NCBI GenBank assembly: GCA_947447625.1
Contig: CANFKS010000021.1
Location: forward strand, 1-45,317
DNA from: Rhodospirillales bacterium
Lineage (GTDB): Bacteria; Pseudomonadota; Alphaproteobacteria; Acetobacterales; Acetobacteraceae
Length of the DNA stretch: 45,317 bases
Direction of reading: 5' to 3'
A model generated the notes under the pieces. The model worked only from the letters and a program-made list of their open reading frames with translations. It was not told the origin of the DNA and made no database searches. The position numbers were made by a program, and so were the translations under genes. This document shows, piece by piece, positions 25,086-33,468 of the stretch. Position 1 is the stretch's first letter, and every line of letters starts with the position of its first letter.

Positions 25086-26234
25086 CTATCCGGCTCCTGG
25101 CTTGCCGAGCACCGCCGCGTCGTGCTCGCCCAGGCCGGGCGCGACGCCCAGCACCGGCGGGCGCGCCCCGTCGAAGCTGAGCGGCAAGCCCACGGTGCGA
25201 AAACTCCCGTCCGGACTGGCCGTCAGCATCCCCATCGCCGCGGTCTGCGGATGCGCCACCACTTGATCGAGCGTCTGCACCGGCCCTGCCGGAACCCCGA
25301 CTGCCTGCAATTTCTGCATCCATGCCGCCACGCTGTCGGAGGCGAACGTCGCCGACAATTGGGCAATCAATGCCTCCCGATGTTCCACGCGCCCCGCATT
25401 GAGCCTGTAGCGCGGGTCCTCCGCCAGATCCGCGCGCCCCAGCGCCCCACACAGCCGCTGGAACAGACCATCATTGCCCGAGGCGACCATGATGTAGCCG
25501 TCCGTTGTCTCATACGCCTGATACGGCACGATCTCCTTCACCCCTGACCCCGCCCGCGCCGGCAACTGGCCTGACGCCAGATACGACGCAAGAGGGATCG
25601 ACATCCACGCGCAGGATGTCTCGAACAGCGAGGTATCCACCACGCCGCCCATGCCCGTGGACAGCCGCTCGATATGCGCCGCCATGATCCCGATCGCCGA
25701 CCACATCCCGGTCGCAAGATCCATGATCGACACCGAAACCCGCACCGGCGGCCGCCCGTCCTCGCCCAGCATCGACATCAATCCACCGAACGCCTGCATC
25801 AGCGGATCATACCCCGGCAGGTCCTTCAGAGGCCCCCGATTGCCGAATGCCCCGAGATTGCAATAGATCAGCGACGGCTTGATCGCCAGCAACGCCGCCG
25901 GCCCGAGACCCAGCTTGTCAAGCGCGCCTGGCTTGAGATTGTGGATCACCACGTCGATCTCGCTTTGGATCAATGCCAGGATCTTCTCGCGCTGCGACGG
26001 GTTCTTCAGATCCGCCGTGATCCCCTGCTTGCCGCGGTTCATCGCCTGAAAAATCGTCGCCGTTCCCGCCGAAAACGGCGGCCCCCAGCCCCGCGCGTAA
26101 TCGCCCGCGCCCGGATTCTCCAGCTTGATCACCTCGGCGCCCATGCCGCCCAGGATCATGGCTGCATAAGGGGCCGCAATGCTGTGACCGATTTCAAGGA
26201 TTTTCAATCCCTTAAGCGGGGTCGGGGTGGTCAT
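25086..26234 (-). CDS. Class III CoA-transferase (CaiB/BaiF)
   Basis: 382 residues from the ATG at 26234; AGGA abuts the start closely. The N-terminal Rossmann part reads LKILEIGHSIAAPYAAMILGGMGAEVIKLE, and the catalytic aspartate expected from formyl-CoA transferase (Asp169) is Asp172 in VSIMDLATG. This family moves CoA between carboxylic acids through a covalent aspartyl thioester, in the cytoplasm. It diverges from an acyl-CoA dehydrogenase gene over only 73 bp, so the two are probably co-regulated. The donor and acceptor acids are not readable. A second paralogue lies at 29840. Confidence 0.88.
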   Translation of the reverse strand: MTTPTPLKGLKILEIGHSIAAPYAAMILGGMGAEVIKLENPGAGDYARGWGPPFSAGTATIFQAMNRGKQGITADLKNPSQREKILALIQSEIDVVIHNLKPGALDKLGLGPAALLAIKPSLIYCNLGAFGNRGPLKDLPGYDPLMQAFGGLMSMLGEDGRPPVRVSVSIMDLATGMWSAIGIMAAHIERLSTGMGGVVDTSLFETSCAWMSIPLASYLASGQLPARAGSGVKEIVPYQAYETTDGYIMVASGNDGLFQRLCGALGRADLAEDPRYRLNAGRVEHREALIAQLSATFASDSVAAWMQKLQAVGVPAGPVQTLDQVVAHPQTAAMGMLTASPDGSFRTVGLPLSFDGARPPVLGVAPGLGEHDAAVLGKPGAG

Positions 26235-26307
26235 TCCTGGCGTCCTCCGGATGGCGTTGACCGCAGATACGCCGGGTGGGAATGAAAGCCAACCGAGGGA
26301 GGCCGCA

Positions 26308-27483
26308 ATGGATGACATGACAATGGTGCCGGTGGGCGTCGATTACCCGGAACTGCGCGAGGCCGTGCAGAAAATCTGCTCGAAATATCCGGGCGAGTAC
26401 TGGCGTGGGCTTGAGGAAATCGAGGCCTACCCCACCGCATTCGTCACCGAACTCACCGAGGCCGGCTTCCTCGCCAGCCTGATCCCCGAGGAATACGGCG
26501 GCACCGGCCTGCCGCTGCGCGCCGCCGCCGTCATCCTTGAGGAGATCAACGCCTCCGGCTGCACCGCAAGCCAGGGCCACGCCCAGATGTACATCATGGG
26601 CACCCTCCTGCGGCACGGTTCAGAAGCCCAAAAGCAGGAATACCTGCCGCAAATCGCCTCCGGCAAACTCCGCCTCCAGGCCTTCGGCGTCACCGAACCC
26701 ACCTCCGGCACCGACACCACGGCCCTGCGCACCCGCGCCGTGCGCGATGGCGATGACTACATCATCAACGGCCAGAAGGTCTGGACCTCGCGCGCCCTCT
26801 ACTCCGACCTCCTCCTCCTCCTCGCCCGCACAACGCCGCTCGATCAGGTCACCCGCAAAGCCGACGGCCTGTCGGTCTTTCTGATCGATATCCGCAAAGC
26901 CCGCGGCAACGGCCTCGAAATCCGGCCGATCAAGGCCATGATCAATCACAACACCACCGAACTTTTCTTCGACAACCTGCGCATTCCGGCCTCCAGCCTC
27001 ATCGGCCAGGAAGGCAAGGGTTTCCGCTACATCCTTGACGGCATGAACGCCGAACGCATCCTCGTCGCCTCCGAATGCATCGGCGACGGCAAATGGTTCG
27101 TCAAGAAAGCCACCCAATACGCCTGCGACCGCCAGGTCTTCGGCCGCCCCATCGGGCAGAATCAGGGCATCCAGTTCCCCATCGCGCGCGCCTGGGCCGA
27201 GCTTGAAGCCGCCGACATGATCTGCCGCCGCGCCGCCGCCCTCTTTCAGGACGGCAAGGACTGCGGCGCCGACGCCAACATCGCCAAAATGCTGGCCTCC
27301 GAAGCCACCTGGAAAGCCGCCGAAGCCACCATGCAAACCTTCGGCGGCTTCAGCTACGCCAAGGAATACGACATCGAACGCAAATGGCGCGAAGCCCGGA
27401 TCTACCAGATCGCGCCGATCTCGACGAACCTCATCCTGTCCTATGTCGGGCAGCACGTGCTGGGGATGCCGCGGAGTTTTTAG
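26308..27483 (+). CDS. Acyl-CoA dehydrogenase
   Basis: 391 residues. The ATG at 26308 follows GAGGGAGG. FAD-binding landmarks are AFGVTEPTSGTDTTALRT and YIINGQKVWTSRA. In medium-chain enzymes the catalytic glutamate lies in IYQIYEGT; here the aligned stretch is IYQIAPIST, so it is absent. A glutamate is instead present at Glu249 in GMNAERILVAS, the position used by isovaleryl-CoA and long-chain enzymes. A branched or dicarboxylic acyl-CoA substrate is therefore plausible. It is divergent to a class III CoA-transferase and converges with a MmgE/PrpD gene across a terminator-like palindrome. Electrons would pass to ETF. Confidence 0.88.
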   Translation: MDDMTMVPVGVDYPELREAVQKICSKYPGEYWRGLEEIEAYPTAFVTELTEAGFLASLIPEEYGGTGLPLRAAAVILEEINASGCTASQGHAQMYIMGTLLRHGSEAQKQEYLPQIASGKLRLQAFGVTEPTSGTDTTALRTRAVRDGDDYIINGQKVWTSRALYSDLLLLLARTTPLDQVTRKADGLSVFLIDIRKARGNGLEIRPIKAMINHNTTELFFDNLRIPASSLIGQEGKGFRYILDGMNAERILVASECIGDGKWFVKKATQYACDRQVFGRPIGQNQGIQFPIARAWAELEAADMICRRAAALFQDGKDCGADANIAKMLASEATWKAAEATMQTFGGFSYAKEYDIERKWREARIYQIAPISTNLILSYVGQHVLGMPRSF

Positions 27484-27498
27484 GCAGGCAAGGCAAGC

Positions 27499-27522
27499 GC
27501 TGCTTTTTTGAAAAAACGAAGC
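27499..27522. terminator. AT-rich palindrome, probable bidirectional terminator
   Basis: GCTGC, six T, G, six A, CGAAGC: a degenerate member of the palindrome family at 6364 and 16692. It lies between convergent acyl-CoA dehydrogenase (ends 27483) and MmgE/PrpD (ends 27536) genes, where a bidirectional terminator is expected. Confidence 0.5.
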
Positions 27523-27535
27523 AAAAAACGATCAA

Positions 27536-28903
27536 CTATTCGGCGGCCTGCTGGGCGATGGCAGGCGGGGACCAGAGGGCGGCGATAGGGGAGGGATTGG
27601 CCAATCCATCCAGCCCCTCGATCGCCGCCATCAGCGCCCGCGCCTGCGTCTTGCCCAGAATCGGCACCGTCAAGGCCAGAAACTTGTCGGCCAACCGCCG
27701 CCCCTGCGCCGCCACATCCGGTGCCGGAATCCCGGAATCATGCGCCGCATGCAGCGTCGTCTGATCCTTCAGCCGCACATCGAGTTCCGCCTTCGTATGC
27801 GGCCACCCCTGCTGGAAATCGATCACCACCCGATCCCGCAATGCCATCAACGCCGGATCATTCGCCGTCTCCGCGCTGAACGATCCAAGACTGTCCGTCG
27901 CGACCCCAGCCAACGCCATCGCCGTCGTCAGGCGATGACTGAACTTTGCCTCAAGCCCCGTCGTCGGCGAGAGGATGTTGCAAATCCGATCCGTCGTCTG
28001 ATCCACCCGCAAAATGATCGCGGCGATATCCTCGACCGCCACATTATGCAGCGTTTTCAGATGCTTGGCCGTCTCGATCGGCGCGTGCGTCAGATAGCAG
28101 GCCGCATGGTATTTGAACAGGTTGGCCCGCAGATGCCACCCCGCCTCCGGCTCCGCCAGCGCCCGCTCGGGATGGAAATCCGGACTATGCGTGGCCGCGA
28201 ACCCCTGCTTGCACTCGATCGCATCCGGCCGCGCCGTGAACCCCCGGGCTGCGAGACGCGCGGCCAACAGCCCCGCCTCCGCCGCCCGGCCGGCATGCAA
28301 CGGCTTGCACATCGTCCCGAACAAGGACTTCAACCCCGCCGCCTCGGTGGCTGCAATACCGAGCGCATGGACCGTTTGCGTCTCATCAAGCCCCATCAGA
28401 TGCGCACACGCTGCCGCCGCGCCGAACGTCCCGATCGTGCCGGTGGCGTGAAAGCCCATCCCGTCATAATGCCCCGGCGACAGCGCCCGTCCGAGCCGGC
28501 ATGCCAACTCGTACCCCGCCGTGAAGGCTGCGATGATCGCGCGCCCGTCGCTGCCCCGCTCCTCCGCCAAGGCCAGCACCGCCGGAAAAATCGCCACCGA
28601 CGGATGCCCCGGCATCGACATGTTGACATCGTCATAGTCGAGCGCATGCCCAACCGTGCCATGCAGCAGCGCCGCCGAACGCGCCGGCAGCCGCAGCCCG
28701 AGCCCCGGCACCCCCGCCACCGCGGCCCCGCCCTGCTCGGCCAGCTCCGCCGCCAGAATGCGCACCAACGCGTCATCCGCCCCGGCAATCGCCACGCCGA
28801 TGACATCCAGCAGACACTGCCGCGCCAATGCCCGGATTTCCTCAGGGATCGTCTCGTAGCTGACGGCGCGGCTGAGCCGCGCGAGTTCCACTTGCAGGCC
28901 CAT
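27536..28903 (-). CDS. MmgE/PrpD-family protein
   Basis: 455 residues, full length for the family. Conserved segments are ALARQCLLDVIGVAIAG, the active-site-like HGTVGHALDYDDVN followed by PGHPSVAIFPA, the CKPLHAGRAAEAGL stretch, and KYHAACYLTHAPIET. Members include 2-methylcitrate dehydratase, cis-aconitate decarboxylase and iminodisuccinate epimerase, so the reaction is probably a dehydration, decarboxylation or epimerisation of a small polycarboxylic acid. The start lies 3 bp after the stop of the enoyl-CoA hydratase gene, so the two are co-transcribed. The neighbouring CoA-transferases suggest a carboxylic acid degradation route. Exact chemistry is not assignable. Confidence 0.87.
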   Translation of the reverse strand: MGLQVELARLSRAVSYETIPEEIRALARQCLLDVIGVAIAGADDALVRILAAELAEQGGAAVAGVPGLGLRLPARSAALLHGTVGHALDYDDVNMSMPGHPSVAIFPAVLALAEERGSDGRAIIAAFTAGYELACRLGRALSPGHYDGMGFHATGTIGTFGAAAACAHLMGLDETQTVHALGIAATEAAGLKSLFGTMCKPLHAGRAAEAGLLAARLAARGFTARPDAIECKQGFAATHSPDFHPERALAEPEAGWHLRANLFKYHAACYLTHAPIETAKHLKTLHNVAVEDIAAIILRVDQTTDRICNILSPTTGLEAKFSHRLTTAMALAGVATDSLGSFSAETANDPALMALRDRVVIDFQQGWPHTKAELDVRLKDQTTLHAAHDSGIPAPDVAAQGRRLADKFLALTVPILGKTQARALMAAIEGLDGLANPSPIAALWSPPAIAQQAAE

Positions 28904-28906
28904 CGC

Positions 28907-29710
28907 TCAGCGTCCTTTGAAAACGGGTTTACGCTTTTCGTTGAAGGCGTTGATCCCCTCGCGGCGATCCTCGGTGGGCACCATGCGGTTATACACCTCG
29001 ATCTCGAACATCAGCGCGCTCGCCAGATCCATCTGCCCCCCGAAGTTCACGCTGTGCTTGATCTGCCGGGTCGAAATCGGCGCGTTGTTGGCGATCCGCA
29101 CCGCGGTGGCCAGCGTCTCCTCCATCAATGTCTCCGCCGGACACACCCGATTGACGAGGCCCCAGGCCAAGGCCTGTTCGGCTGTAAACGGCAGACCGGT
29201 CAGCAGGATTTCCTTCGCCCGCCGCGCCCCGATCGCCCGCGGCAGCGTCTGCGTGCCGCCTGCGCCGGGCATGATGCCGAGGGTCACTTCGGTGAGCGCG
29301 AACCGGGCATGCGGCGCTGCATAGGCAAAATCGCAGTTCAGCACCATCTCGAGCCCGCCCGCATAGGCCGCCCCATTGATCGCCGCGATCACCGGGATCG
29401 GGCACGCCTGCATTGCGCGCACCTTGCGCTCGAATATGAGATGCTGGTCCTGCCACTGCTGGTCCGTCATGCCGTGGCGCTGCTTGAGGTCCCCGCCGGC
29501 GCAAAATGCCCTTTGCCCAGCGCCCGTCAGGATCACGCAGCGAAACGCCGCCGGATCGGCTGCAAGCCCGTCGAACACGTCATGCATGTCGAGCCCCATC
29601 TGCGTATTCATCGCATTCGCCACATCCGGGCGGTTCAGCGTGATTTGCAGGACATGCTCGGCAGGCGAGGTGAGCGCGAGGGTTTCGGTATCACGAAGTT
29701 CAAGTGACAT
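28907..29710 (-). CDS. Enoyl-CoA hydratase/isomerase family protein
   Basis: 267 residues from the ATG at 29710; the frame stays open far upstream but the family start is here. A crotonase-fold enzyme with the oxyanion-hole segments FCAGGDLKQR and NGAAYAGGLEM and a catalytic-type glutamate in ALTEVTLGIMPGAGGT. It hydrates or isomerises an enoyl-CoA in the cytoplasm. It precedes the MmgE/PrpD gene in a two-gene operon and diverges from a class III CoA-transferase over 129 bp. A methylglutaconyl-CoA hydratase-like or 3-hydroxyacyl role is possible. The single glutamate visible does not settle hydratase versus other crotonase activity. Confidence 0.87.
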   Translation of the reverse strand: MSLELRDTETLALTSPAEHVLQITLNRPDVANAMNTQMGLDMHDVFDGLAADPAAFRCVILTGAGQRAFCAGGDLKQRHGMTDQQWQDQHLIFERKVRAMQACPIPVIAAINGAAYAGGLEMVLNCDFAYAAPHARFALTEVTLGIMPGAGGTQTLPRAIGARRAKEILLTGLPFTAEQALAWGLVNRVCPAETLMEETLATAVRIANNAPISTRQIKHSVNFGGQMDLASALMFEIEVYNRMVPTEDRREGINAFNEKRKPVFKGR

Positions 29711-29839
29711 CTTGGCGGTTTCCGGCGGGTTGCTTTCCAGCAGCGTATCGGGGGGGCGGGAAGGCGGCAAGCGGGGCGCGCTTTGCCGTCGCCGCACCAT
29801 CGGGCACAGTGATGCAACACGACGTTCAGGAACGCATGG

Positions 29840-31054
29840 ATGCACCACATCGAATTCTCGCCGGAGGCCACGCCGCCGCTCACCGGCCTGCGGGTGATCG
29901 ACCTCTCCCGGCTCGTCGCCGGCAATATGGTCTCGCTGCAACTGGCCGATCACGGCGCCGAGGTTATCAAGATCGAAGACCCCATCAAAGGCGATCCGCT
30001 CCGCGCCTGGCGGGTCGCGGGTGTTTCGGTTCATTGGAAAGTCTATGCCCGCAACAAGAAAAGCTTTGCCATCTCGCTCCGCGATCCCGAATGTCTTGCT
30101 CTCCTCGGCGCCCTTATCGCCACCGCCGACGTGCTGATCGAAAACTTCCGCCCCGGCACCCTCGAAGCCATGGGCTTTGCGCCTGATACGCTTTGGCGCA
30201 GCAACCCCAAGCTGATCGTGCTGCGCGTCTCCGGCTTTGGCCAGGACGGCCCCTACGCCGAACGCCCCGGTTTCGGCTCGCTGATCGAAGGCATGAGCGG
30301 TTTCGCGTCGATGAACGGCTTTGCCGACCGCGAGCCTGTCCTGCCGCCTTTGGCCTTGGCTGACATGGTGGCCGGCCTCTACGGCGCTTTCGCGGTGATG
30401 ATCGCGCGACGCGAGGTGGAAAAAGGGGGCAAGGGCCAGGTGATCGACCTGCCGTTGCTCGATCCCATGATATCGATCCTCGGCCCCCAGGCCGCCTCGT
30501 TCCACTTGTCGGGCAAACCCCCTGTGCGAAGCGGCAGCCGCTCCGGCACCACCAGCCCGCGCAACGTCTTTTGCACGCGGGACGGACGCTGGATCGCGAT
30601 TTCGGCGTCGATCCAGACCATGGCCGAACGCCTGCTGCGCGTCGTCGGCCGGCCCGACATGATCACTGACCCGCGCTTCGCCACCAACACCGCCCGCGTC
30701 GCCAATGTCGAGGAGACCGAAAAACCCGTCGCGGCCTTCATCGCCGCGCGAGACCTCGATGAGGTGATGGCTCTGTTCGCGCGCGAGGAAATCACCGCCG
30801 CGCCGATCTATGACATCGACCAGTTGATCACCGACCCTCATGTCGTCGCCCGCGACGTTCTGGTCAGCGTTCCGGATGCCGAAACCGGGAGGCTCCCCAT
30901 GCACAACGTCGTTCCCCGCCTGAGCGCGACGCCCGGTGCGCTGCGCTCGGCCGCGCCGGAACTGGGGGAACAAAGCCGCGCCCTGCTTGCCGAACTCGGT
31001 GTCGATCAGGCCCGCATCGAGGCCCTCATCGCCCGCAAAGCCGTCGTCGGATAG
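29840..31054 (+). CDS. Class III CoA-transferase (CaiB/BaiF)
   Basis: 404 residues; AGGA lies upstream of the ATG. The start of the fold is LRVIDLSRLVAGNMVSLQLADHGAEVIKIE and the catalytic aspartate is Asp175 in LALADMVAG. It is a paralogue of the protein at 25086 but clearly a different subgroup, with the segment PGFGSLIEGMSGF in place of PGYDPLMQAFGGL. It moves CoA between carboxylates, perhaps a C4 or C5 dicarboxylate as in succinyl-CoA- or mesaconyl-CoA-dependent members; that is inference. It diverges from the enoyl-CoA hydratase operon and ends 9 bp before the convergent uracil-DNA-glycosylase-like gene. Confidence 0.88.
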   Translation: MHHIEFSPEATPPLTGLRVIDLSRLVAGNMVSLQLADHGAEVIKIEDPIKGDPLRAWRVAGVSVHWKVYARNKKSFAISLRDPECLALLGALIATADVLIENFRPGTLEAMGFAPDTLWRSNPKLIVLRVSGFGQDGPYAERPGFGSLIEGMSGFASMNGFADREPVLPPLALADMVAGLYGAFAVMIARREVEKGGKGQVIDLPLLDPMISILGPQAASFHLSGKPPVRSGSRSGTTSPRNVFCTRDGRWIAISASIQTMAERLLRVVGRPDMITDPRFATNTARVANVEETEKPVAAFIAARDLDEVMALFAREEITAAPIYDIDQLITDPHVVARDVLVSVPDAETGRLPMHNVVPRLSATPGALRSAAPELGEQSRALLAELGVDQARIEALIARKAVVG

Positions 31055-31062
31055 AGGGTCCA

Positions 31063-31665
31063 TCAGGCTTCGGTCTCAAGATAGCGCAGCAGCGCCAGGA
31101 TGCTCGCCTCCAACGCAGCCGCGGTCAGGTCGTGCCCGCTCCCGTGGCAATCCCCGACGATGAGTCCATCCGGCAGCAGATGGATCGCGCCATGCGCAAA
31201 GCGGATCCGTGCCGGCGGAATGCCGCAGGCGCTGAGCACCGCCGCATGGGCCAGCGCCCCGAGCGCCAGCACGCCGCGCAGATTGGGCAATGTTGCCAAC
31301 TCACCCGCCAGATACTGGTTGCAGGTGCGGACCTCCGCCGGGTCAGGCATTTGGTCCGGTGGCGCGCATCGCACGGCGAAGGTCACCCGCGTGTCCGACA
31401 GCGGCGGGGGGGAGGCCGCGTTGCCGGGATGCAGCGCCAGGCCGAGCCTGTACAGCGCCGGGTAGAGGAGCCGGCTCGTGCCGCCTTCATCGCATTGCGG
31501 ATCCGGCGCATGCCCCACGATCAGAACACGGGCCGAGACCGGCCCATGGCTGGCGATCGGGCCATGGCCGGCACCCTTGGCGCGATGGGCGCAGAGCCGC
31601 GGACAGAGCGCACAATCATGCGATGGGGCGGCGGGGGCAAAACTGTCATGCATCGGTCTGTCCAT
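31063..31665 (-). CDS. Divergent uracil-DNA glycosylase-like protein
   Basis: 200 residues. The cysteine pair in DCALCPRLC (18 and 21, with another at 25) and the later RCAPPDQMPDPAEVRTC fit the four iron-sulfur ligands of family 4/5 uracil-DNA glycosylases. The Rossmann-like motif reads VLIVGHAPDP in place of the usual VGLAPA, and the C-terminal HPS loop is CHGS. Both active-site motifs are thus altered, so it may remove a different base, bind DNA only, or be inactive. It lies 53 bp upstream of the NYN nuclease gene on the same strand, suggesting a shared nucleic-acid role. A start at the second ATG (31653) is possible. Confidence 0.7.
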   Translation of the reverse strand: MDRPMHDSFAPAAPSHDCALCPRLCAHRAKGAGHGPIASHGPVSARVLIVGHAPDPQCDEGGTSRLLYPALYRLGLALHPGNAASPPPLSDTRVTFAVRCAPPDQMPDPAEVRTCNQYLAGELATLPNLRGVLALGALAHAAVLSACGIPPARIRFAHGAIHLLPDGLIVGDCHGSGHDLTAAALEASILALLRYLETEA

Positions 31666-31718
31666 CCGACGCAGGCTAGACCTGAATGATTAACGCCCGG
31701 TTTCCAGGCCGCCGTATT

Positions 31719-32327
31719 TCAGGGCATATCCGACAAATCGAGCATATCGGGGTCCGACGCTGTCGACCGTCCACCCGGTCGCGCCGGCCGCGGGTCCATT
31801 TGCCTGCGCGTGAACTCGGGCGCGATATCCGACAACTCCACGAACTGGTCGGCCTGCCGGCGCAACTCATCGGCGACCATCGGCGGCGATGTGCGGATCG
31901 ATGACACCACTGAAACCCGGACCCCCCGACGCTGCACAGCCTCCACCAACCGGCGGAAATCGCTGTCGCCGCTGAACAGCACGGCGTGATCGATCTTGTC
32001 CGCCAGTTCCAACATGTCGACCGCCAACTCGATGTCCATATTGCCCTTCACCCGCCGCCGCCCCAGCGCGTCCGTGAACTCCTTGGCGGGCTTCGTCACC
32101 AGCGAAAACCCGTTATAGGCAAGCCAGTCCGTCAAGGGTTTGAGGGGCGAGTATTCCTCGGTTTCGAGCACGGCCGAGTAGTAGTACGCCCGGACGACAT
32201 GGGTCTTGCGGCGGAAAAAATCCAGCAGATTGCGGTAGTCAACATCGAAACCGAGGTTGCGGGATGCCGAATACAGATTCGCGCCATCGATAAACAGGGC
32301 AACACGCTCGGTCGGCAGAAAATGCAT
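31719..32327 (-). CDS. NYN-domain ribonuclease-like protein (LabA/DUF88)
   Basis: 202 residues. A PIN-like NYN fold: the first acidic residue is Asp14 in ALFIDGANLY, the second cluster is GNMDIELAVDMLE, and the third is LFSGDSDFRRLVE. These acidic residues bind metal in related RNases. A basic, disordered C-terminal tail (about 30 residues) ends in DMLDLSDMP. It probably cuts or processes RNA in the cytoplasm. It diverges from folK over 161 bp, an arrangement that I recall as common in alphaproteobacteria upstream of the folK-rpoZ-rsh cluster. Confidence 0.85.
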   Translation of the reverse strand: MHFLPTERVALFIDGANLYSASRNLGFDVDYRNLLDFFRRKTHVVRAYYYSAVLETEEYSPLKPLTDWLAYNGFSLVTKPAKEFTDALGRRRVKGNMDIELAVDMLELADKIDHAVLFSGDSDFRRLVEAVQRRGVRVSVVSSIRTSPPMVADELRRQADQFVELSDIAPEFTRRQMDPRPARPGGRSTASDPDMLDLSDMP

Positions 32328-32434
32328 CGTTCAGAAACCTTTATTAGCGGATAAACTGAGGGAACCGGCCTGTCTCAAAAAACGCGAGGCGGCACCCCGG
32401 GGTAGAGGTCGCAATTCGACCACGGGCGAGATAT

Positions 32435-32440
32435 TGTCAA
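32435..32440 (-). promoter_or_regulatory. Candidate -35 element for the NYN gene
   Basis: On the minus strand TTGACA (32440-32435) is followed after 17 bp by GAATTG (32417-32412), a weak -10. It lies in the AT-rich 161-bp gap between divergent NYN and folK genes. The -35 match is perfect, the -10 poor, so this is tentative. No folK promoter could be assigned in the same gap. Confidence 0.25.
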
Positions 32441-32488
32441 GATTGTGAAAGTTTCAACCATTTGGATTTTTGTTCAGGTGACGCGGCG

Positions 32489-32953
32489 ATGATCCTGGTT
32501 GCGATTGGCGCCAACCTGCCAGACCGCGCCGGGGCGTTGCCGCTGGTGACCTGCCGCGCCGGTGTGGAGGCCTTGCGGAGCCTCCCAGGCCTGCGCGTCA
32601 CCGCCGTCTCGCCCTGGTATCGCACCGCCCCCGTCCCGGCCTCCGCCCAGCCTGATTTCTGCAACGGCATGGCCCGTCTTGAAGGGGATTGCGCGCCCGA
32701 ATGGCTGCTTGACCACCTCCATGCCATCGAAGCCCGAGCGGGACGTGTCCGCAGCGTCGCCAACGCCGCCCGTGTCCTTGATCTTGACCTGATCGACTGC
32801 AACGACGCCCTGCGCGACGGCCCGCTCATCCTGCCGCACCCGCGCGCCCACCAGCGCGGCTTCGTCTTGCTGCCGCTTCGTGATGTTGCACCGGACTGGA
32901 TTCATCCCCGCCTCGGGCTTGGCCCCGCGGCCTTGCTGGCCGGATTGCCGTAA
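32489..32953 (+). CDS. folK: 6-hydroxymethyl-7,8-dihydropterin pyrophosphokinase
   Basis: 154 residues from the ATG at 32489. The start MILVAIGANLPDRAG is the HPPK fold's first strand, VSPWYRTAPVP is the conserved loop, and LDLDLIDCND and LPHPRAHQRGFVLLPL hold the metal-binding aspartates and the pterin/ATP residues. It transfers pyrophosphate from ATP to the pterin in folate synthesis. Length is normal for a single-domain FolK. Gene order folK - rpoZ - rsh is a common alphaproteobacterial arrangement. folB and folP are not in the window. Confidence 0.92.
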   Translation: MILVAIGANLPDRAGALPLVTCRAGVEALRSLPGLRVTAVSPWYRTAPVPASAQPDFCNGMARLEGDCAPEWLLDHLHAIEARAGRVRSVANAARVLDLDLIDCNDALRDGPLILPHPRAHQRGFVLLPLRDVAPDWIHPRLGLGPAALLAGLP

Positions 32954-33054
32954 GGCAATGCTGACATGCGGTGTGGTGCAGCAATCGCCTTGCTTTTACC
33001 GGGGTTGAGGATTAATTGGCCAGTTCGGATTTTTGACAAGCGGAGTGTGAGTGC

Positions 33055-33459
33055 ATGGCGCGCGTGACCGTCGAGGATTGCGTCGAGAAGATTCCCAACC
33101 GCTTCGAGCTGGTTCTGCTGGCGGCCCAGCGGGCGCGCAACCTCGCGCGCGGCGAGGAATTGACCGTCGAACGCGACAACGACAAAAATCCCGTCGTCGC
33201 CCTGCGCGAAATCGCCGAGGAGACGATCGCGCTCGACAAGCTTGAGCATGACCTGATCAAGTCCCTCTCGCGCGCCCCCGAGCCGGAGCCTGCCGACGAA
33301 GAGGTGATGGACCTCATCCCGACCGACCAGAACATTTTTGGTCTCCAGGACATCTCTGCCGAGGAGGAAAGTGCTGCCCTCCCCGTCGAGGCCGAGGAAT
33401 TTTCCCCCGACGATCTGGAAGCTGCCATCGAGGCGGAACTTGGCGGCCGTCGCCGCTAA
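33055..33459 (+). CDS. rpoZ: RNA polymerase omega subunit
   Basis: 134 residues. The conserved N-terminal core [25 protein letters not shown] and [13 protein letters not shown] is clear. A long acidic C-terminal tail (residues 78-130, rich in Glu and Asp) follows, as often in alphaproteobacteria. Omega binds the beta-prime C-terminus and helps RNA polymerase assembly; with the adjacent rsh gene product it also connects to ppGpp sensing. It lies 101 bp after folK, in a gap with a possible weak promoter (TTGCTT and TAATTG), and 9 bp before rsh. Confidence 0.95.
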   Translation: MARVTVEDCVEKIPNRFELVLLAAQRARNLARGEELTVERDNDKNPVVALREIAEETIALDKLEHDLIKSLSRAPEPEPADEEVMDLIPTDQNIFGLQDISAEEESAALPVEAEEFSPDDLEAAIEAELGGRRR

Positions 33460-33468
33460 GGCCCAGCC

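Noticed and set aside
29679-29691. 13-nt match to the arm of the composite hairpin repeat
   Set aside because: AGGGTTTCGGTAT lies inside the enoyl-CoA hydratase coding sequence. No second arm or other module is near it, so I take it as chance or coding constraint.
25086-31054. Loss of the catalytic aspartate in one class III CoA-transferase
   Set aside because: I first took the GYD/GFG position as the active site. The formyl-CoA transferase aspartate (169) aligns to the later D in VSIMDLATG and LALADMVAG, and both proteins keep it.
28907-31063. 718-residue open frame on the minus strand
   Set aside because: Only the last 267 residues, from 29710, match a protein family. The rest is the shadow of the CoA-transferase gene at 29840 on the other strand.
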